Shown piece after piece: positions 18,937 through 27,926 of a DNA stretch of 64,000 nucleotides (the first letter of the stretch is position 1; the number at the start of each line of letters is the position of its first letter). This DNA is from UBA1141 sp963665155. Lineage in GTDB: Bacteria; Chloroflexota; Dehalococcoidia; Lucifugimonadales; UBA3495. Made by a program: the position numbers and the translations under genes. The notes beneath the pieces are model-generated. The model saw only the letters and a program-made list of their open reading frames with translations. It was not told the DNA's origin and did no database searches. The stretch spans positions 434,001 through 498,000 of the forward strand of contig OY761986.2 of the NCBI GenBank assembly GCA_963665155.2. Direction: 5' to 3'.

Positions 18937-18980
18937 CCGGTTGGCTTGGTCCAAGCAGCTTGGGGTTAATCGCCAACAGA

Positions 18981-19016
18981 AAACGGGTAGCCACCCTTGA
19001 GTGGCTACCCGTTTTT
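18981..19016 (+). terminator. Rho-independent terminator after hpf
   Basis: A perfect 14-bp stem (AAACGGGTAGCCAC/GTGGCTACCCGTTT), 6-nt loop, then a T-run. The A-rich left arm means it could also terminate the convergent SPFH operon on the minus strand. Confidence 0.9.
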
Positions 19017-19055
19017 AGTGCCCGGTTGTTCCAGCGCAGACGTTCCTCCCTTAAA

Positions 19056-19946
19056 TTAAGGTGAGCTCGCGTTAGACGAGTCTGAGTTGCCGTCGCTTTG
19101 CCCTCGATTGCCCGCAGCCATTCCCAAGAATGGCGCCAGCATATTGGTAAACTCCATGGGGAAAATCCATTTGGTGGACGGGCTCTCCCCCAGAGATTTG
19201 AGGGTATCGAAGTATTGTAGGCTCATGGTTCGAGAGTCCACGTTATTGGCAACCTGGTTGATACGGTCCAAAGCCTCGCTGAAGCCCGAAGCCCGAAGTA
19301 CCTGGGCCTGCTGATCGCCTTCGGCTTTGAGGATTTCCGATTGGCGCTGGCCCTCCGCTTCTAGGATGGCCGACTGTCTCTCCCCTTCGGCGCGGTTGAT
19401 CTGGGCCTGCCGTTGGCCTTCAGACTCGGTTATTTCCGCCGTCTTGATGGCCTCGGCCGACTTCTCACGCTCCATAGCTTGCTTCACGCCTGGCGGTGGA
19501 TCGATTTCGTTAATTTCCACTTGGGAGACCTTTACTCCCCAACGCTCGGTGACCTCGTCCATGCGCACTTGCAACGCGTCGCGCATTTTCTCCCTTTCGG
19601 TAAGTGCTTCCGCCAAAGTTGTGGCGCCGATGACTGCCCTCAGCGTTGCGAAGGCCAGGTTAACCACCGCCAATTCGAAGTTTTGAACTTCTAGGACTGC
19701 CCTCTCGGCGTACTCTTCCATCACCCGGTAGTAGATGACGAAATCCATGTCCACCACCACGTTGTCCGCAGTTATGTATTTTTGAGTCGGCACCCTGGCC
19801 ACCCGCTCCCGCAGGTCGACTTTGATGCCGGAATACATTAGTGGAATCAAGAAATGAAAACCCGGCCTGCGAGTTCCAATGAAGGTTCCGAATTTTTGAA
19901 CTATCATCCTTTGGTACTGCTGAACGATGACTACTCCAGTAGACAT
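19056..19946 (-). CDS. SPFH/band 7 (stomatin-like) protein
   Basis: 296 residues with a band 7 domain (KVDLRERVARVPTQKYITADNVVVDMDFVIYYRV region), then a long helical, Glu/Gln/Ala-rich coiled-coil (about residues 165-230) with repeated AEGERQ/AEGQRQ blocks. Such proteins form membrane-bound rings and pair with NfeD, whose gene is immediately upstream. No obvious N-terminal transmembrane helix is seen, unlike many family members. The start at 19946 follows AAGGAGG (19952-19958, minus strand). Confidence 0.9.
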   Translation of the reverse strand: MSTGVVIVQQYQRMIVQKFGTFIGTRRPGFHFLIPLMYSGIKVDLRERVARVPTQKYITADNVVVDMDFVIYYRVMEEYAERAVLEVQNFELAVVNLAFATLRAVIGATTLAEALTEREKMRDALQVRMDEVTERWGVKVSQVEINEIDPPPGVKQAMEREKSAEAIKTAEITESEGQRQAQINRAEGERQSAILEAEGQRQSEILKAEGDQQAQVLRASGFSEALDRINQVANNVDSRTMSLQYFDTLKSLGESPSTKWIFPMEFTNMLAPFLGMAAGNRGQSDGNSDSSNASSP

Positions 19947-19992
19947 TTGGGCCTCCTTAAAACCATTAGAAATGGCCGGGAACCGGAATCCA

Positions 19993-21351
19993 TCAACAAA
20001 TTTCTTCATTTTGGCGGAATACGGTCACGATTAGGCCATCAACTTTTGAAACCCTGACCGGTTCGCCAACACCAATCACGTTACCATCTTCACTTAATGC
20101 TGTCCAGGTTTCGCTTCCTAGCTGGACGATACCCCTGGGAGAGAGTGCCCCGGTAACCGTGCCGGACATGCCCACCATAGAAGGCCGCAGTTGCTCGTTT
20201 CCCTGGCGGCGGGACTGGTAAATGACCCGTACCACGAAGAGGAGCGTCAAGGCCAAGGCTCCGGCTATCCCGCCGACCAGCCACCGGCTAACCTGGGCCG
20301 AAGGCATGGTTGGAGTGGTTTCTCCGAATAGAACCACGCCGCCGATGATAAAACAAACGATGGACCCAATACCTAATACGCCCCAACCGGCTACCTGGGT
20401 TTCCAGGACAGCCAGCCCAATAGCCACCAGGATAAATATTACCCCGGCCCAATTAACTGGCAGGTTGCCGAAGGCCAAGAACGCCAGCAGCAGAAAAATT
20501 ACGCCGACCACACCGGGCGCTATCAATCCGGGATTGAACAACTCCACTACAAGCCCCAGCCCGCCTAACGTGAGGAAAATAAACGAGATGTTCGGGTCGG
20601 AAATGAACTCGAGGAAGTTTTCCAACAGGTTCTTGTTTAGCCGCCGTTGGGCTAGATTATGGGTATCCAAGGTCTGTTCACCGGTGGTAGTCTCTACAGA
20701 TTTTCCGTCCAACTGGGCTAGCAGGTCATCAATATCGTTGGCGATAAAATCCACCACGTTTAGTGCTACCGCCTCGGTGGCGCTGAATGACGACGCTTTA
20801 CGCACAGTTTCTTCCAGAGCCTCTTCGTTGCGACCCCTTGCTTGGGCTATGCTCCGGATCAATGCGGCGGCATCGTTTTCCACCTTGTTGGCCAATGTTT
20901 CGTCCAAGCCTTGGCCGGTGGAGGAGATGGGCGTAGCGGCGCCTATGTTGGTGCCGGGGGCCATAACCGCAAAGTGGCCCGCCGCTGTTATGAAAGTGCC
21001 GGCAGACCCGGCTCGGGCACCTCTGGGGGATACGTAAACCACGATCGGTATTGGGGACTCGAGCAACAATTCCACAATCTCCCGGGTTGAGCCAAGGAGG
21101 CCACCCGGAGTGTCCAGCTCCAAAACCAGTAAAGTTGCCCCGTCTTCAACGGCATCGTCGATGGCGCGGGAGATGAAACGTTCTTTGACCGGATTAATGG
21201 TTCCATCGATGGGGACAATCAGTACATGGGGCGATTGGGCCTGGGCCACAGGTGATCCCACAAGTGAGAATAGTGGGCCCAAAAGTCCCATTAACAAGAC
21301 GAGGCCCGTCAATATCAGCCAGAGTTTCCTGAGTTTTCTAGCCAGGGACAT
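19993..21351 (-). CDS. nfeD: NfeD family membrane-bound serine protease
   Basis: 452 residues. It has a signal/membrane helix (LWLILTGLVLLMGLLGPLF), a ClpP-like protease domain with catalytic Ser in RAGSAGTF and Lys in LANKVENDAA, then four to five membrane segments (about 245-375) and a C-terminal OB-fold NfeD domain (GMSGTVTGALSPRGIVQLG). Known homologues (the 1510-N type) cleave stomatin C-termini; the SPFH gene directly downstream fits this partnership. The two genes are 46 bp apart and probably one operon. Confidence 0.92.
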   Translation of the reverse strand: MSLARKLRKLWLILTGLVLLMGLLGPLFSLVGSPVAQAQSPHVLIVPIDGTINPVKERFISRAIDDAVEDGATLLVLELDTPGGLLGSTREIVELLLESPIPIVVYVSPRGARAGSAGTFITAAGHFAVMAPGTNIGAATPISSTGQGLDETLANKVENDAAALIRSIAQARGRNEEALEETVRKASSFSATEAVALNVVDFIANDIDDLLAQLDGKSVETTTGEQTLDTHNLAQRRLNKNLLENFLEFISDPNISFIFLTLGGLGLVVELFNPGLIAPGVVGVIFLLLAFLAFGNLPVNWAGVIFILVAIGLAVLETQVAGWGVLGIGSIVCFIIGGVVLFGETTPTMPSAQVSRWLVGGIAGALALTLLFVVRVIYQSRRQGNEQLRPSMVGMSGTVTGALSPRGIVQLGSETWTALSEDGNVIGVGEPVRVSKVDGLIVTVFRQNEEIC

Positions 21352-21474
21352 GGCTGCCTGCTCCCTGCGAGGTCTTTGATGTCAGGGATGCTGGGACCAA
21401 CGGCGCAGCTTTCGATATGCGGTCATGCACCGGGTCAACTCGAACAACGGGGTTTGTTCTATTTTACTCGTAAA

Positions 21475-22815
21475 TTAAGAAGAAGAGTCCGGTAACGGGT
21501 CTGACAAGCTGGCCGATACAGAACGGTAACCGTACGAAGGTTCGGAAACCTTGTCCGAAAACTGAATTGATGATTGGGCCAAGCGGGCCAAAATGGGATT
21601 GATTAGACCTAAGGCACTCCCCAGAACAGGGTGGCCCATAATTTTCCCGATCAATCGGCTGTGCCAATCGAAGGACACTTCCCCGGATTTAAGCAAATCG
21701 TTGTGAATACCACGGGCGCCTGCTTGGACTACAAGTGAGGTAATTTGTTGATCGTTCAGGGCCTCAAAAAGCCGCCGGGCGGAATAGCCAACCTCCAACT
21801 CCCTGGACAGCAGCCTTTTCCATCTCCGCTGGTATTGGCTCAGCCTTGAAGCGCTCAGGTCGTCGTCGGCTAGGGCTTCAGCCAAAACCTGGGAAGCGAT
21901 TTCACTGGCTAGCAACGAGTAGTAAATACCCCCGCCTGTGGTGGGTTTAACCTGGCCTGCGGCGTCGCCAGCCACAAGAACCCGTTGCTTGTAAGTAGTT
22001 TTCAAGGGTCTGAGAGGAATTCCCCAACAAGCATGATTACTCAACACGGCATCAATCTTGCCGTCTTGCTTCAACTGCTGAACTAACTTGGCCAAGTGGT
22101 CCGGGGCTTGCCGCCGGGCCAGCAACCCGACCAGTGCCCGTCCTGGAGAAGTGGGCACCAGCCAAGAGAAGAATCCCGGCGCCACGTTGTTGCCCACGAA
22201 AATCTGCACGTCGCCAATTGCCGGCGTTATTCCTCGGCCAACTCCGTTGCTAATTCCCCCGGTGAATCCGCCGTCGATTCCCCCGTCGAATCCCTTGGTA
22301 GACACCTCTACTTGTGTCCCGGTAACGTGGTCCGGCACCGTGCCGAGGCCCACCTGCCGGGTTAATGGCGATCCGAATCCCGAGGCCAAAACCAGCGCAC
22401 GACTTCGGTAGGTCGCTTTATCGGTTGTTACCGACACCCCATCGGCCTGGGATGAAACCTTCTGCACCCGTTCGCCTAACAAGTAGATTGCGCCTGATGC
22501 CTGTGCCCGGTGGGCAAAGGATGCAACGTATGCAACCCGGTCTATTATCTGGCCCTGAGGGCCGGAGGTTTCAAAATGAACGTTGCTGGCCCCAGGGGTT
22601 GTCACGTCGGCCGCCGAGGCGTCTTGGTAAACTAAGGCAGGATCGATGGGAAAACGGCGGATGCATTCCTGGCCCACGATGCCGGTGCACAGTTTGTTAC
22701 CTATATCGTGCCTGGCGTCGATTACTGTTACGGCAAAACCCCTCGATGCAAGTTCCAAAGCAGTATTGTTGCCCGCCGGTCCGGCGCCCACGATGATCAC
22801 ATCGTCCAAATCCAC
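21475..22815 (-). CDS. Geranylgeranyl reductase-like FAD flavoprotein
   Basis: 446 residues. The N-terminal FAD fold is VIIVGAGPAGNNTALELA, followed by CTGIVGQEC, which matches the geranylgeranyl reductase/FixC signature, and a second FAD motif RVLVAGDAAGQVKPTTGGG typical of the family. These enzymes hydrogenate isoprenoid chains of lipids, quinones or pigments. Residues about 173-192 are a Gly-rich insert (GFDGG-IDGG-FTGG) encoded by a 12-bp tandem repeat. The function is by family only. Confidence 0.87.
   Translation of the reverse strand: MDLDDVIIVGAGPAGNNTALELASRGFAVTVIDARHDIGNKLCTGIVGQECIRRFPIDPALVYQDASAADVTTPGASNVHFETSGPQGQIIDRVAYVASFAHRAQASGAIYLLGERVQKVSSQADGVSVTTDKATYRSRALVLASGFGSPLTRQVGLGTVPDHVTGTQVEVSTKGFDGGIDGGFTGGISNGVGRGITPAIGDVQIFVGNNVAPGFFSWLVPTSPGRALVGLLARRQAPDHLAKLVQQLKQDGKIDAVLSNHACWGIPLRPLKTTYKQRVLVAGDAAGQVKPTTGGGIYYSLLASEIASQVLAEALADDDLSASRLSQYQRRWKRLLSRELEVGYSARRLFEALNDQQITSLVVQAGARGIHNDLLKSGEVSFDWHSRLIGKIMGHPVLGSALGLINPILARLAQSSIQFSDKVSEPSYGYRSVSASLSDPLPDSSS
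22249..22296. repeat. Intragenic tandem repeat, 12 bp x 4
   Basis: Imperfect 12-bp units (GTCGATTCCCCC and variants) that keep the reading frame and encode the G-F-D-G, G-I-D-G, G-F-T-G, G-I-S-N series in the reductase. It probably arose by in-frame slippage. Confidence 0.7.
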
Positions 22816-22941
22816 AACACCTCATGCCGTTTAGCCAGACCGAACGCTTCGGCTGGACGTAAGCCCCGATTATACTATCCACACCTTGCTCATTCCAGGC
22901 TAATTCGAACATCTAAAGCGCTATTTATTGTTAACCCACCC

Positions 22942-22961
22942 ATTGTGCCGGAGCGTACAAT
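22942..22961. promoter_or_regulatory. Inverted repeat ATTGT-N10-ACAAT, possible operator
   Basis: Lies 5 bp upstream of the -35 box of the FadR-type regulator gene. A GntR regulator often binds its own promoter, so this is a candidate autoregulatory site; no direct evidence. Confidence 0.35.
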
Positions 22962-22966
22962 CGTTC

Positions 22967-22994
22967 TTGACACTGCTGGGCGCGGTTGTATAAT
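22967..22994 (+). promoter_or_regulatory. Consensus sigma-70 promoter TTGACA-N16-TATAAT
   Basis: Perfect -35 (22967-22972) and -10 (22989-22994) hexamers with 16-bp spacing. Transcription should start near 23001, about 30 nt before the regulator start codon. It probably drives the regulator and the oxidoreductase operon. Confidence 0.85.
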
Positions 22995-23032
22995 GAACAC
23001 GGCCCAAGAATTGGTCTGACCACTTGGAGGAT

Positions 23033-23848
23033 ATGCAAGTCGGCATTCGCAACGTTCGGCAGCGAAGGTTGTACGAAGATATCGTGCAGCAGTTCCACAT
23101 GCTGATCCGCCAAGGTGTGCTCCAACATGGGGCGCGGTTGCCATCGGAGCGGACGCTGGCGGAGCAGTTTAACGTCAGCCGCAGTTCCGTGAGAGAGGCC
23201 ATCAGGTCTTTGGAATTACAAGGCTTGGTGGTTAGTCGGCGTGGCTCGGGCACCTTCATCAACACCCAGGCCATTGAATCGGTTGTTGCCTTGCTTGCCA
23301 GTACTTTAAGCGCAGGCAATGAGACTTTGAAAGAAATATTCGAAGTCCGCCATCTGCTGGAGCCTCAGATAGCAGCAGTAGCAGCAACCAGGGCCGACCA
23401 AGATGAAGTGCGGCGAATGGCCGACATATTGGAAGAGCAGCGAAAGCAACTTCAGCACGGGGAGACCGGTGTCGACTCCGACACTGCTTTCCACTTCGCT
23501 TTGGCGGCTGCCACCCACAATTCGGCATTGCTTAAAGTGGTTAGCGCAGTTGAAGACATCCTGCGCTTGTCTCGGGATCAATCCTTGCAAGAACCGGGAA
23601 GAGCGGAACGTTCCTTAGTTTCTCACCGGCAAATACTCGAAAAGGTAAGTTCCGGGGATGCTGAAGGCGCCAGGATGGCCATGGAATACCATTTAACCTC
23701 GGTTGAGCCCGCGAACCTGTCGAGCTTGCATCGCTCAGCCAGCAGTGGTCAGCAGCAAGTGAACGGGAATCCGCCCCGGACTCCTATCCAAAAGGGGGCT
23801 ACGGAGCAGATGTTGACCGCTGACCGCCGGATATGGAAAGTCAACTAA
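23033..23848 (+). CDS. GntR/FadR-family transcriptional regulator
   Basis: About 271 residues. N-terminal winged helix with LPSERTLAEQFNVSRSSVRE and the wing GSGTFINT; the C-terminal FCD domain has the acidic/His metal-ligand pattern (DTAFHFALAAATHN, SHRQILEKVSSGDAEGA). FCD regulators sense small organic acids. The ATG at 23033 has GGAGG only 2 nt upstream, while TTG at 23024 is an alternative start. A perfect promoter precedes it and the oxalate-oxidoreductase-like genes follow 23 bp downstream, so it likely controls them in response to an organic acid (inference). Confidence 0.9.
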   Translation: MQVGIRNVRQRRLYEDIVQQFHMLIRQGVLQHGARLPSERTLAEQFNVSRSSVREAIRSLELQGLVVSRRGSGTFINTQAIESVVALLASTLSAGNETLKEIFEVRHLLEPQIAAVAATRADQDEVRRMADILEEQRKQLQHGETGVDSDTAFHFALAAATHNSALLKVVSAVEDILRLSRDQSLQEPGRAERSLVSHRQILEKVSSGDAEGARMAMEYHLTSVEPANLSSLHRSASSGQQQVNGNPPRTPIQKGATEQMLTADRRIWKVN

Positions 23849-23871
23849 ACCATACAAACGGAGGAAATGCC

Positions 23872-25023
23872 ATGAGCACAGTTGCTGTGGAAGTGGTGTA
23901 CCGGGGTATCTTTCAAAAGACCCTTGCCCGTAACATCGTGCGGACCATAGTTTTCGCTGCTAGAAAAGAGGGCAAGATCGGGACTGCCTTCGGTCGATAT
24001 GGCGACTCGCCCGAACGCAATGGCATTCCCGCCAAGCAGTTCGCCGTGGTTGCCGATGACCCGGAAGAGCTGGACGAGACCTTGGCGCGGTACGAGCCGA
24101 CGGAAGTCGACGTAACCATTAACGTCGACGATACCATGTGTAAAGGAGTCGAGTCCTGGGCCTGGTACGGGCTGCAACCGATCAACCAGCTAACCAAGCC
24201 CAACGGCAACTTGATCGTGACTTCCTGGCAGGACGCCGACTCGTTGATCCGGGACATGCACCAGAAGGACTCGGCGATCGACCTATCCATAGTAAAGGGC
24301 ACGGTAAGCTTCTCCGGTCTGTGGGTGTACAAGGACGACCACACAGATGTGCGAATTCTAGGGACCCTGGCCAAGGTCTGCCCTCAGTTGGTTAGCCTTG
24401 AATCCATGCTCGAGGCTATCCAGGAGCAGATGGGCAGTGAAACCAAGGTGGCATCGGCTCAAAAAGCCCACGATCTGGCCTCAGTCCGGCCGGTTGAGCC
24501 GGGTGAGGGCAATCCGGAGGTACCCTATAAATTCGAACTCCCCGGATGGAAAACCATGGAAGAGGGTGTGGTCATCCGGGCCATCGAAGCGGGCGGCGGG
24601 TTCCGGGGCGGCGACGGCGGCTACCAGCCGGTGCGCAGCGAGGTCTTCAAAAAGTACAGCACCCGGTCGATGCGGCCAGTGATAAACTTCGAAACCTGCA
24701 TCAAGTGCACTCTGTGCTGGCTCCAGTGCCCGGACACCTGCTTTGATGTGACCCCCGACGGCCTGTACGACGCAAACATGGAATCGTGCTGCGGCTGCGG
24801 GGTGTGCGAAGCGGTCTGCCCGGTTCCGGACTGCGTCACCATGGTCAGCGAGGCCGACTTCGAAGATAACAATAGCCAATACGAGATGTGGCAAGAGGAT
24901 AAAGAGGGCTATAACCAGTGGATGACCGCCCTCGTGGGTAAGCAGAAAGCGGAGACCCGCACCCATGGCTTCCACCATGTCGGAGGGTACGCCGAAGAAA
25001 TTTCCGAGATGACGGAGGCGTAA
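23872..25023 (+). CDS. 2-oxoacid:ferredoxin oxidoreductase, fused gamma-delta subunit (oxalate oxidoreductase-like)
   Basis: 383 residues. Residues 1-190 are the gamma domain (VEVVYRGIFQKTLARNIVRT); about residues 260-330 form a delta-type 2[4Fe-4S] ferredoxin with CIKCTLCWLQCPDTC and CCGCGVCEAVCP. Such a gamma-delta fusion next to separate alpha and beta genes matches the three-subunit layout known for oxalate oxidoreductase. The start ATG follows GGAGGAA (23860-23866). The stop TAA shares its last A with the next gene's ATG, so translation is probably coupled. The cluster electrons would go to a ferredoxin. Confidence 0.88.
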   Translation: MSTVAVEVVYRGIFQKTLARNIVRTIVFAARKEGKIGTAFGRYGDSPERNGIPAKQFAVVADDPEELDETLARYEPTEVDVTINVDDTMCKGVESWAWYGLQPINQLTKPNGNLIVTSWQDADSLIRDMHQKDSAIDLSIVKGTVSFSGLWVYKDDHTDVRILGTLAKVCPQLVSLESMLEAIQEQMGSETKVASAQKAHDLASVRPVEPGEGNPEVPYKFELPGWKTMEEGVVIRAIEAGGGFRGGDGGYQPVRSEVFKKYSTRSMRPVINFETCIKCTLCWLQCPDTCFDVTPDGLYDANMESCCGCGVCEAVCPVPDCVTMVSEADFEDNNSQYEMWQEDKEGYNQWMTALVGKQKAETRTHGFHHVGGYAEEISEMTEA

Positions 25024-26249
25024 TGACTACAATCGCACCCAGCGAACTTTTTCAGACCGAGACGGAAGACCTAATCAGCGGCAGCGAGGCCATCGCTTTA
25101 GCCTGTGCCTTGGCCGACGTGGACGTGATTACCGCTTACCCCATCCGACCCTACGACACCGTGATGCAGTACGTTTCCAAGCTCAAGGCCGATGGTGTTT
25201 TCGATTGCGATTTTATTGTCGCCGAAAGCGAGCACTCCCAATTCGAGATTGTTAAACACGCCTCCGCTGTGGGCGCCAGGACATTCTGCGGCTCCAGCGG
25301 CGTGGGCTGGTTCTACGCTTTCGAAGCCATCACCGTCACCGCCGGACTGCGCATGCCCGTGGTTGCCATGGTGGGGAACAGAGCGCTGGACGACCCGGGC
25401 GCATTCGGCACCGAGCACAACGACGCTTTGGCCGTGCGAGACCTCGGCTGGATGCTTTACTGGGTTGCCACGGCGCAAGAAGCCTTGGACATTGCACTAC
25501 TGGCATGGCGGGTGGCAGAAGACCCCAACGTCTTACTGCCCATGGCCATTAGTTGCGACGGCTCGTTCCTGACTCACTCCCAAGCCATTGTGAGCGTTCC
25601 TACCAGTGAACAAGTTCAGAAGTACTTGCCCCCATACGACAGGGGTAAACTTCAATTGCACCCCGACAACCCTATAACCGTGGCGCCCCAGGTTAACGAA
25701 GACTGGCTGATGGAGATCCGCCGCCAATCCGACGATGCCATGCAACGATCGGTGGGGGTAATAAAAAAAGCATACGAGGAATTCAAGCAAGAGTTTGGCC
25801 GGGGAGACCCAAGCCCTTTCATCGAAGAATATATGACCGAAGACGCGGAGATCATCATCGTTGGGATGGGCACCATAGCTTTGCCGGTGAAAGTAGCGAT
25901 TAGACGGCTGCGGGAAGCAGGCAAGAAGATCGGTTTTGTCCGCGTAAAGTTCTTCCGGCCCTTCCCCACCGAGGAGATCAGGCAGGTTTTGGGTGGCCGC
26001 AAGGCTATCTGCGTCGTCGACCGCGACTACTCATTCGGCTCACCTTCTTTTGCCGGGGTCCTATTCCACGAACTAAGGTCGGCGCTTTATTCCTTAGATG
26101 ACAGGCCCATGATGCTGAACTTCATCGCTGGACTGGGAGGCCGTGAGGTTCACGTCAACGACGTAAACCATATGGTCGAGGTAGTCCAGAAGGCGGTCGA
26201 TACCGGCAAAATCGAACAAGAATCTACCTGGATAGGCGTGAGGGAATAA
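25023..26249 (+). CDS. 2-oxoacid:ferredoxin oxidoreductase alpha subunit, YPIRPY type (oxalate oxidoreductase-like)
   Basis: 408 residues of the pyruvate:ferredoxin oxidoreductase alpha family, which forms the substrate pocket with ThDP in the beta subunit. The pocket motif reads AYPIRPYDT (R42) where pyruvate enzymes have YPITPS; from published oxalate oxidoreductase structures an Arg here binds the second carboxylate of oxalate. The later block GSSGVGWFYAFEAI and domain II (EIIIVGMGT...GFVRVKFFRPFP) are typical. Second gene of a gamma-delta, alpha, beta operon. Oxalate as substrate is inferred, not shown. Confidence 0.87.
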   Translation: MTTIAPSELFQTETEDLISGSEAIALACALADVDVITAYPIRPYDTVMQYVSKLKADGVFDCDFIVAESEHSQFEIVKHASAVGARTFCGSSGVGWFYAFEAITVTAGLRMPVVAMVGNRALDDPGAFGTEHNDALAVRDLGWMLYWVATAQEALDIALLAWRVAEDPNVLLPMAISCDGSFLTHSQAIVSVPTSEQVQKYLPPYDRGKLQLHPDNPITVAPQVNEDWLMEIRRQSDDAMQRSVGVIKKAYEEFKQEFGRGDPSPFIEEYMTEDAEIIIVGMGTIALPVKVAIRRLREAGKKIGFVRVKFFRPFPTEEIRQVLGGRKAICVVDRDYSFGSPSFAGVLFHELRSALYSLDDRPMMLNFIAGLGGREVHVNDVNHMVEVVQKAVDTGKIEQESTWIGVRE

Positions 26250-26253
26250 ATAT

Positions 26254-27243
26254 ATGACTACTGTACAGGACCTTCCTCAGGTTAAAGGGGTCAAGAATAT
26301 TCCTTTGGAGGAGCAGTTCACGTCCGGACATCGGACCTGCCAAGGCTGTGAGTCCGCCTTGGTCATGCGCCTCATGATTAAGGCCGCTGGCCCAAGGACG
26401 ATTGTGTTGGGCAGCACCGGGTGTATGTACGTGGCCAATACTACCTACTACAGTACCCCTTGGGTGGTGCCGTGGATGCACACTCAGTTGGGGTCTTCCG
26501 GCTCGGCCGCCACCGGCACTGCTGCCGGCTTGGCGTCCATGATGCGTAAGGGCAAGATGAAGCAGGAGCCCATCAACGTCATCGCTTTCTGTGGTGACGG
26601 CGGCGGAGCCGACATGGGCCTCTCCGCCATCTCGGCGGCCCTCCAGCACGACGAGTACAACCTGTTGATTCTCATGTACGACAATGAATCCTATGCCAAC
26701 ACCGACATTCAAGTGTCAGGTAGCTCACCGTGGGGCGCTAACTCCACCTTCAGCCCTCCGGGCAAAGTACACCGCATAATGAACAAACGGTGGAAGAAGA
26801 ACATGGCGCCCATGCTGGCCGTCGGTCACCCTAACGTTCGTTACGTGGCCACCGCCTGCGGGTCCTATGGATTGGACTTCAACAACAAAATCCGACGGGC
26901 GCTGACCATCGGCGGCCCAACTTTTATCCACAGCATCGACCCCTGTCCCAAGGGCTGGGACTACGACCCCAAGTTCTCCCACGAACTTGGTATGCTGGCC
27001 ATCGAGACTGGGCTGTGGGTCCAGTACGAGATCATCGACGGCGAACTGACCCTCAACGGGCCGTCCCGGTCCATCGCCAGGGGCATACGGAAGCGGAAAC
27101 CGATCGGAGAGTATCTGACGCGGCAGGGAAGGTTCGCCCACCTCACCCCGGAGGACATTAAGTTCTTCCAAGACCGGGTCGACCGAAGCTGGGAAGAGTG
27201 GTGGATGCCTGGGGTAATTCCCATAACCAAAAACGACGAGTAG
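26254..27243 (+). CDS. 2-oxoacid:ferredoxin oxidoreductase beta subunit (ThDP-binding)
   Basis: 329 residues. Cluster-ligand motif RTCQGCESAL, a further Cys in GSTGCMYVAN, and the ThDP/Mg motif GDGGGADMG followed at the right distance by MYDNESYANT. A late Cys (DPCPKGWDYDP) completes the proximal [4Fe-4S] ligands. It lies 4 bp after the alpha gene; a purine-rich stretch in the end of alpha (GTGAGGGAAT) may serve as ribosome site. It ends the operon, with a strong terminator 40 bp downstream. Confidence 0.9.
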   Translation: MTTVQDLPQVKGVKNIPLEEQFTSGHRTCQGCESALVMRLMIKAAGPRTIVLGSTGCMYVANTTYYSTPWVVPWMHTQLGSSGSAATGTAAGLASMMRKGKMKQEPINVIAFCGDGGGADMGLSAISAALQHDEYNLLILMYDNESYANTDIQVSGSSPWGANSTFSPPGKVHRIMNKRWKKNMAPMLAVGHPNVRYVATACGSYGLDFNNKIRRALTIGGPTFIHSIDPCPKGWDYDPKFSHELGMLAIETGLWVQYEIIDGELTLNGPSRSIARGIRKRKPIGEYLTRQGRFAHLTPEDIKFFQDRVDRSWEEWWMPGVIPITKNDE

Positions 27244-27282
27244 GTCCTGCGGACGTCATATACCTTTGGTTGGCAAGCGCGT

Positions 27283-27332
27283 AAACAAAAGATGGAGCGG
27301 ACATAAGCCTCTCCATCTTTTGTTTGTTTTTT
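27283..27332 (+). terminator. Rho-independent terminator of the oxidoreductase operon
   Basis: A perfect 15-bp stem (AAACAAAAGATGGAG/CTCCATCTTTTGTTT), 13-nt loop and a 3' T-run. Confidence 0.9.
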
Positions 27333-27611
27333 CACTCTCGTCCAGAATCCGCAGGCACACCGTCCCTCGCTCCAATAGAGACAATCAAAATTATGAGATT
27401 TCAGTGAGAGCAACCCGCTCGATGGTCTGCAAAACCTTGGGCAACCGAAAGCAGTGCCAGTAATGACCGGAGAACCTCTCATTTTCCACAAGGCTAAATT
27501 GGTCTAGATTGCTCAACGCTGTGAGTTCCAATCACTGCAGCAAAACGTGAGTTGATTAGGTGCCCAGATCTGCATCAAGACAACAAAAATCGCTTGGGGA
27601 CCGCGATAATG

Positions 27612-27917
27612 CTACTCGATTTCCGCAAGTATGCGGACTTCTCGAGTTAGGCGCTCCCCTAGTTGATCCTTCTGAATTTCTAAGTCGTAGCGGTTTTGGA
27701 GGTTCATCCAAAAGCGCTCAGAGGTGCCGAAATACCGGGACAGGCGTAATGCAGTGTCTGCTGTGACTGCCCGGTTCCCGTGAACAATCTGATTAATACG
27801 CCGAGGGTTGACGCTGATGTCCTTGGAAAGGCGGTATTGGCTAATGTTCATAGGATTCATGAACTATTCCAGTAGCACTTCACCGGGATGCACCGGAGGT
27901 AATTTTTTGGAGCTCAT
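27612..27917 (-). pseudogene. higA: HigA-type antitoxin with in-frame TAG at codon 18
   Basis: From the ATG at 27917, behind TAGGAG overlapping the higB stop, the frame reads the HigA N-terminus (KLPPVHPGEVLLE), then TAG at 27864-27866 where family members have Glu, then continues FMNPMNISQYRLSKDI with the complete XRE helix-turn-helix (RRINQIVHGNRAVTADTALRL) to 27612. GAG to TAG is one base. An internal ATG at 27860 could restart translation and give an 82-residue protein with the DNA-binding part intact. The antitoxin would neutralise HigB and repress the operon. Real nonsense mutation or consensus error cannot be told here. Confidence 0.8.
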
Positions 27918-27926
27918 ATTATTCTC

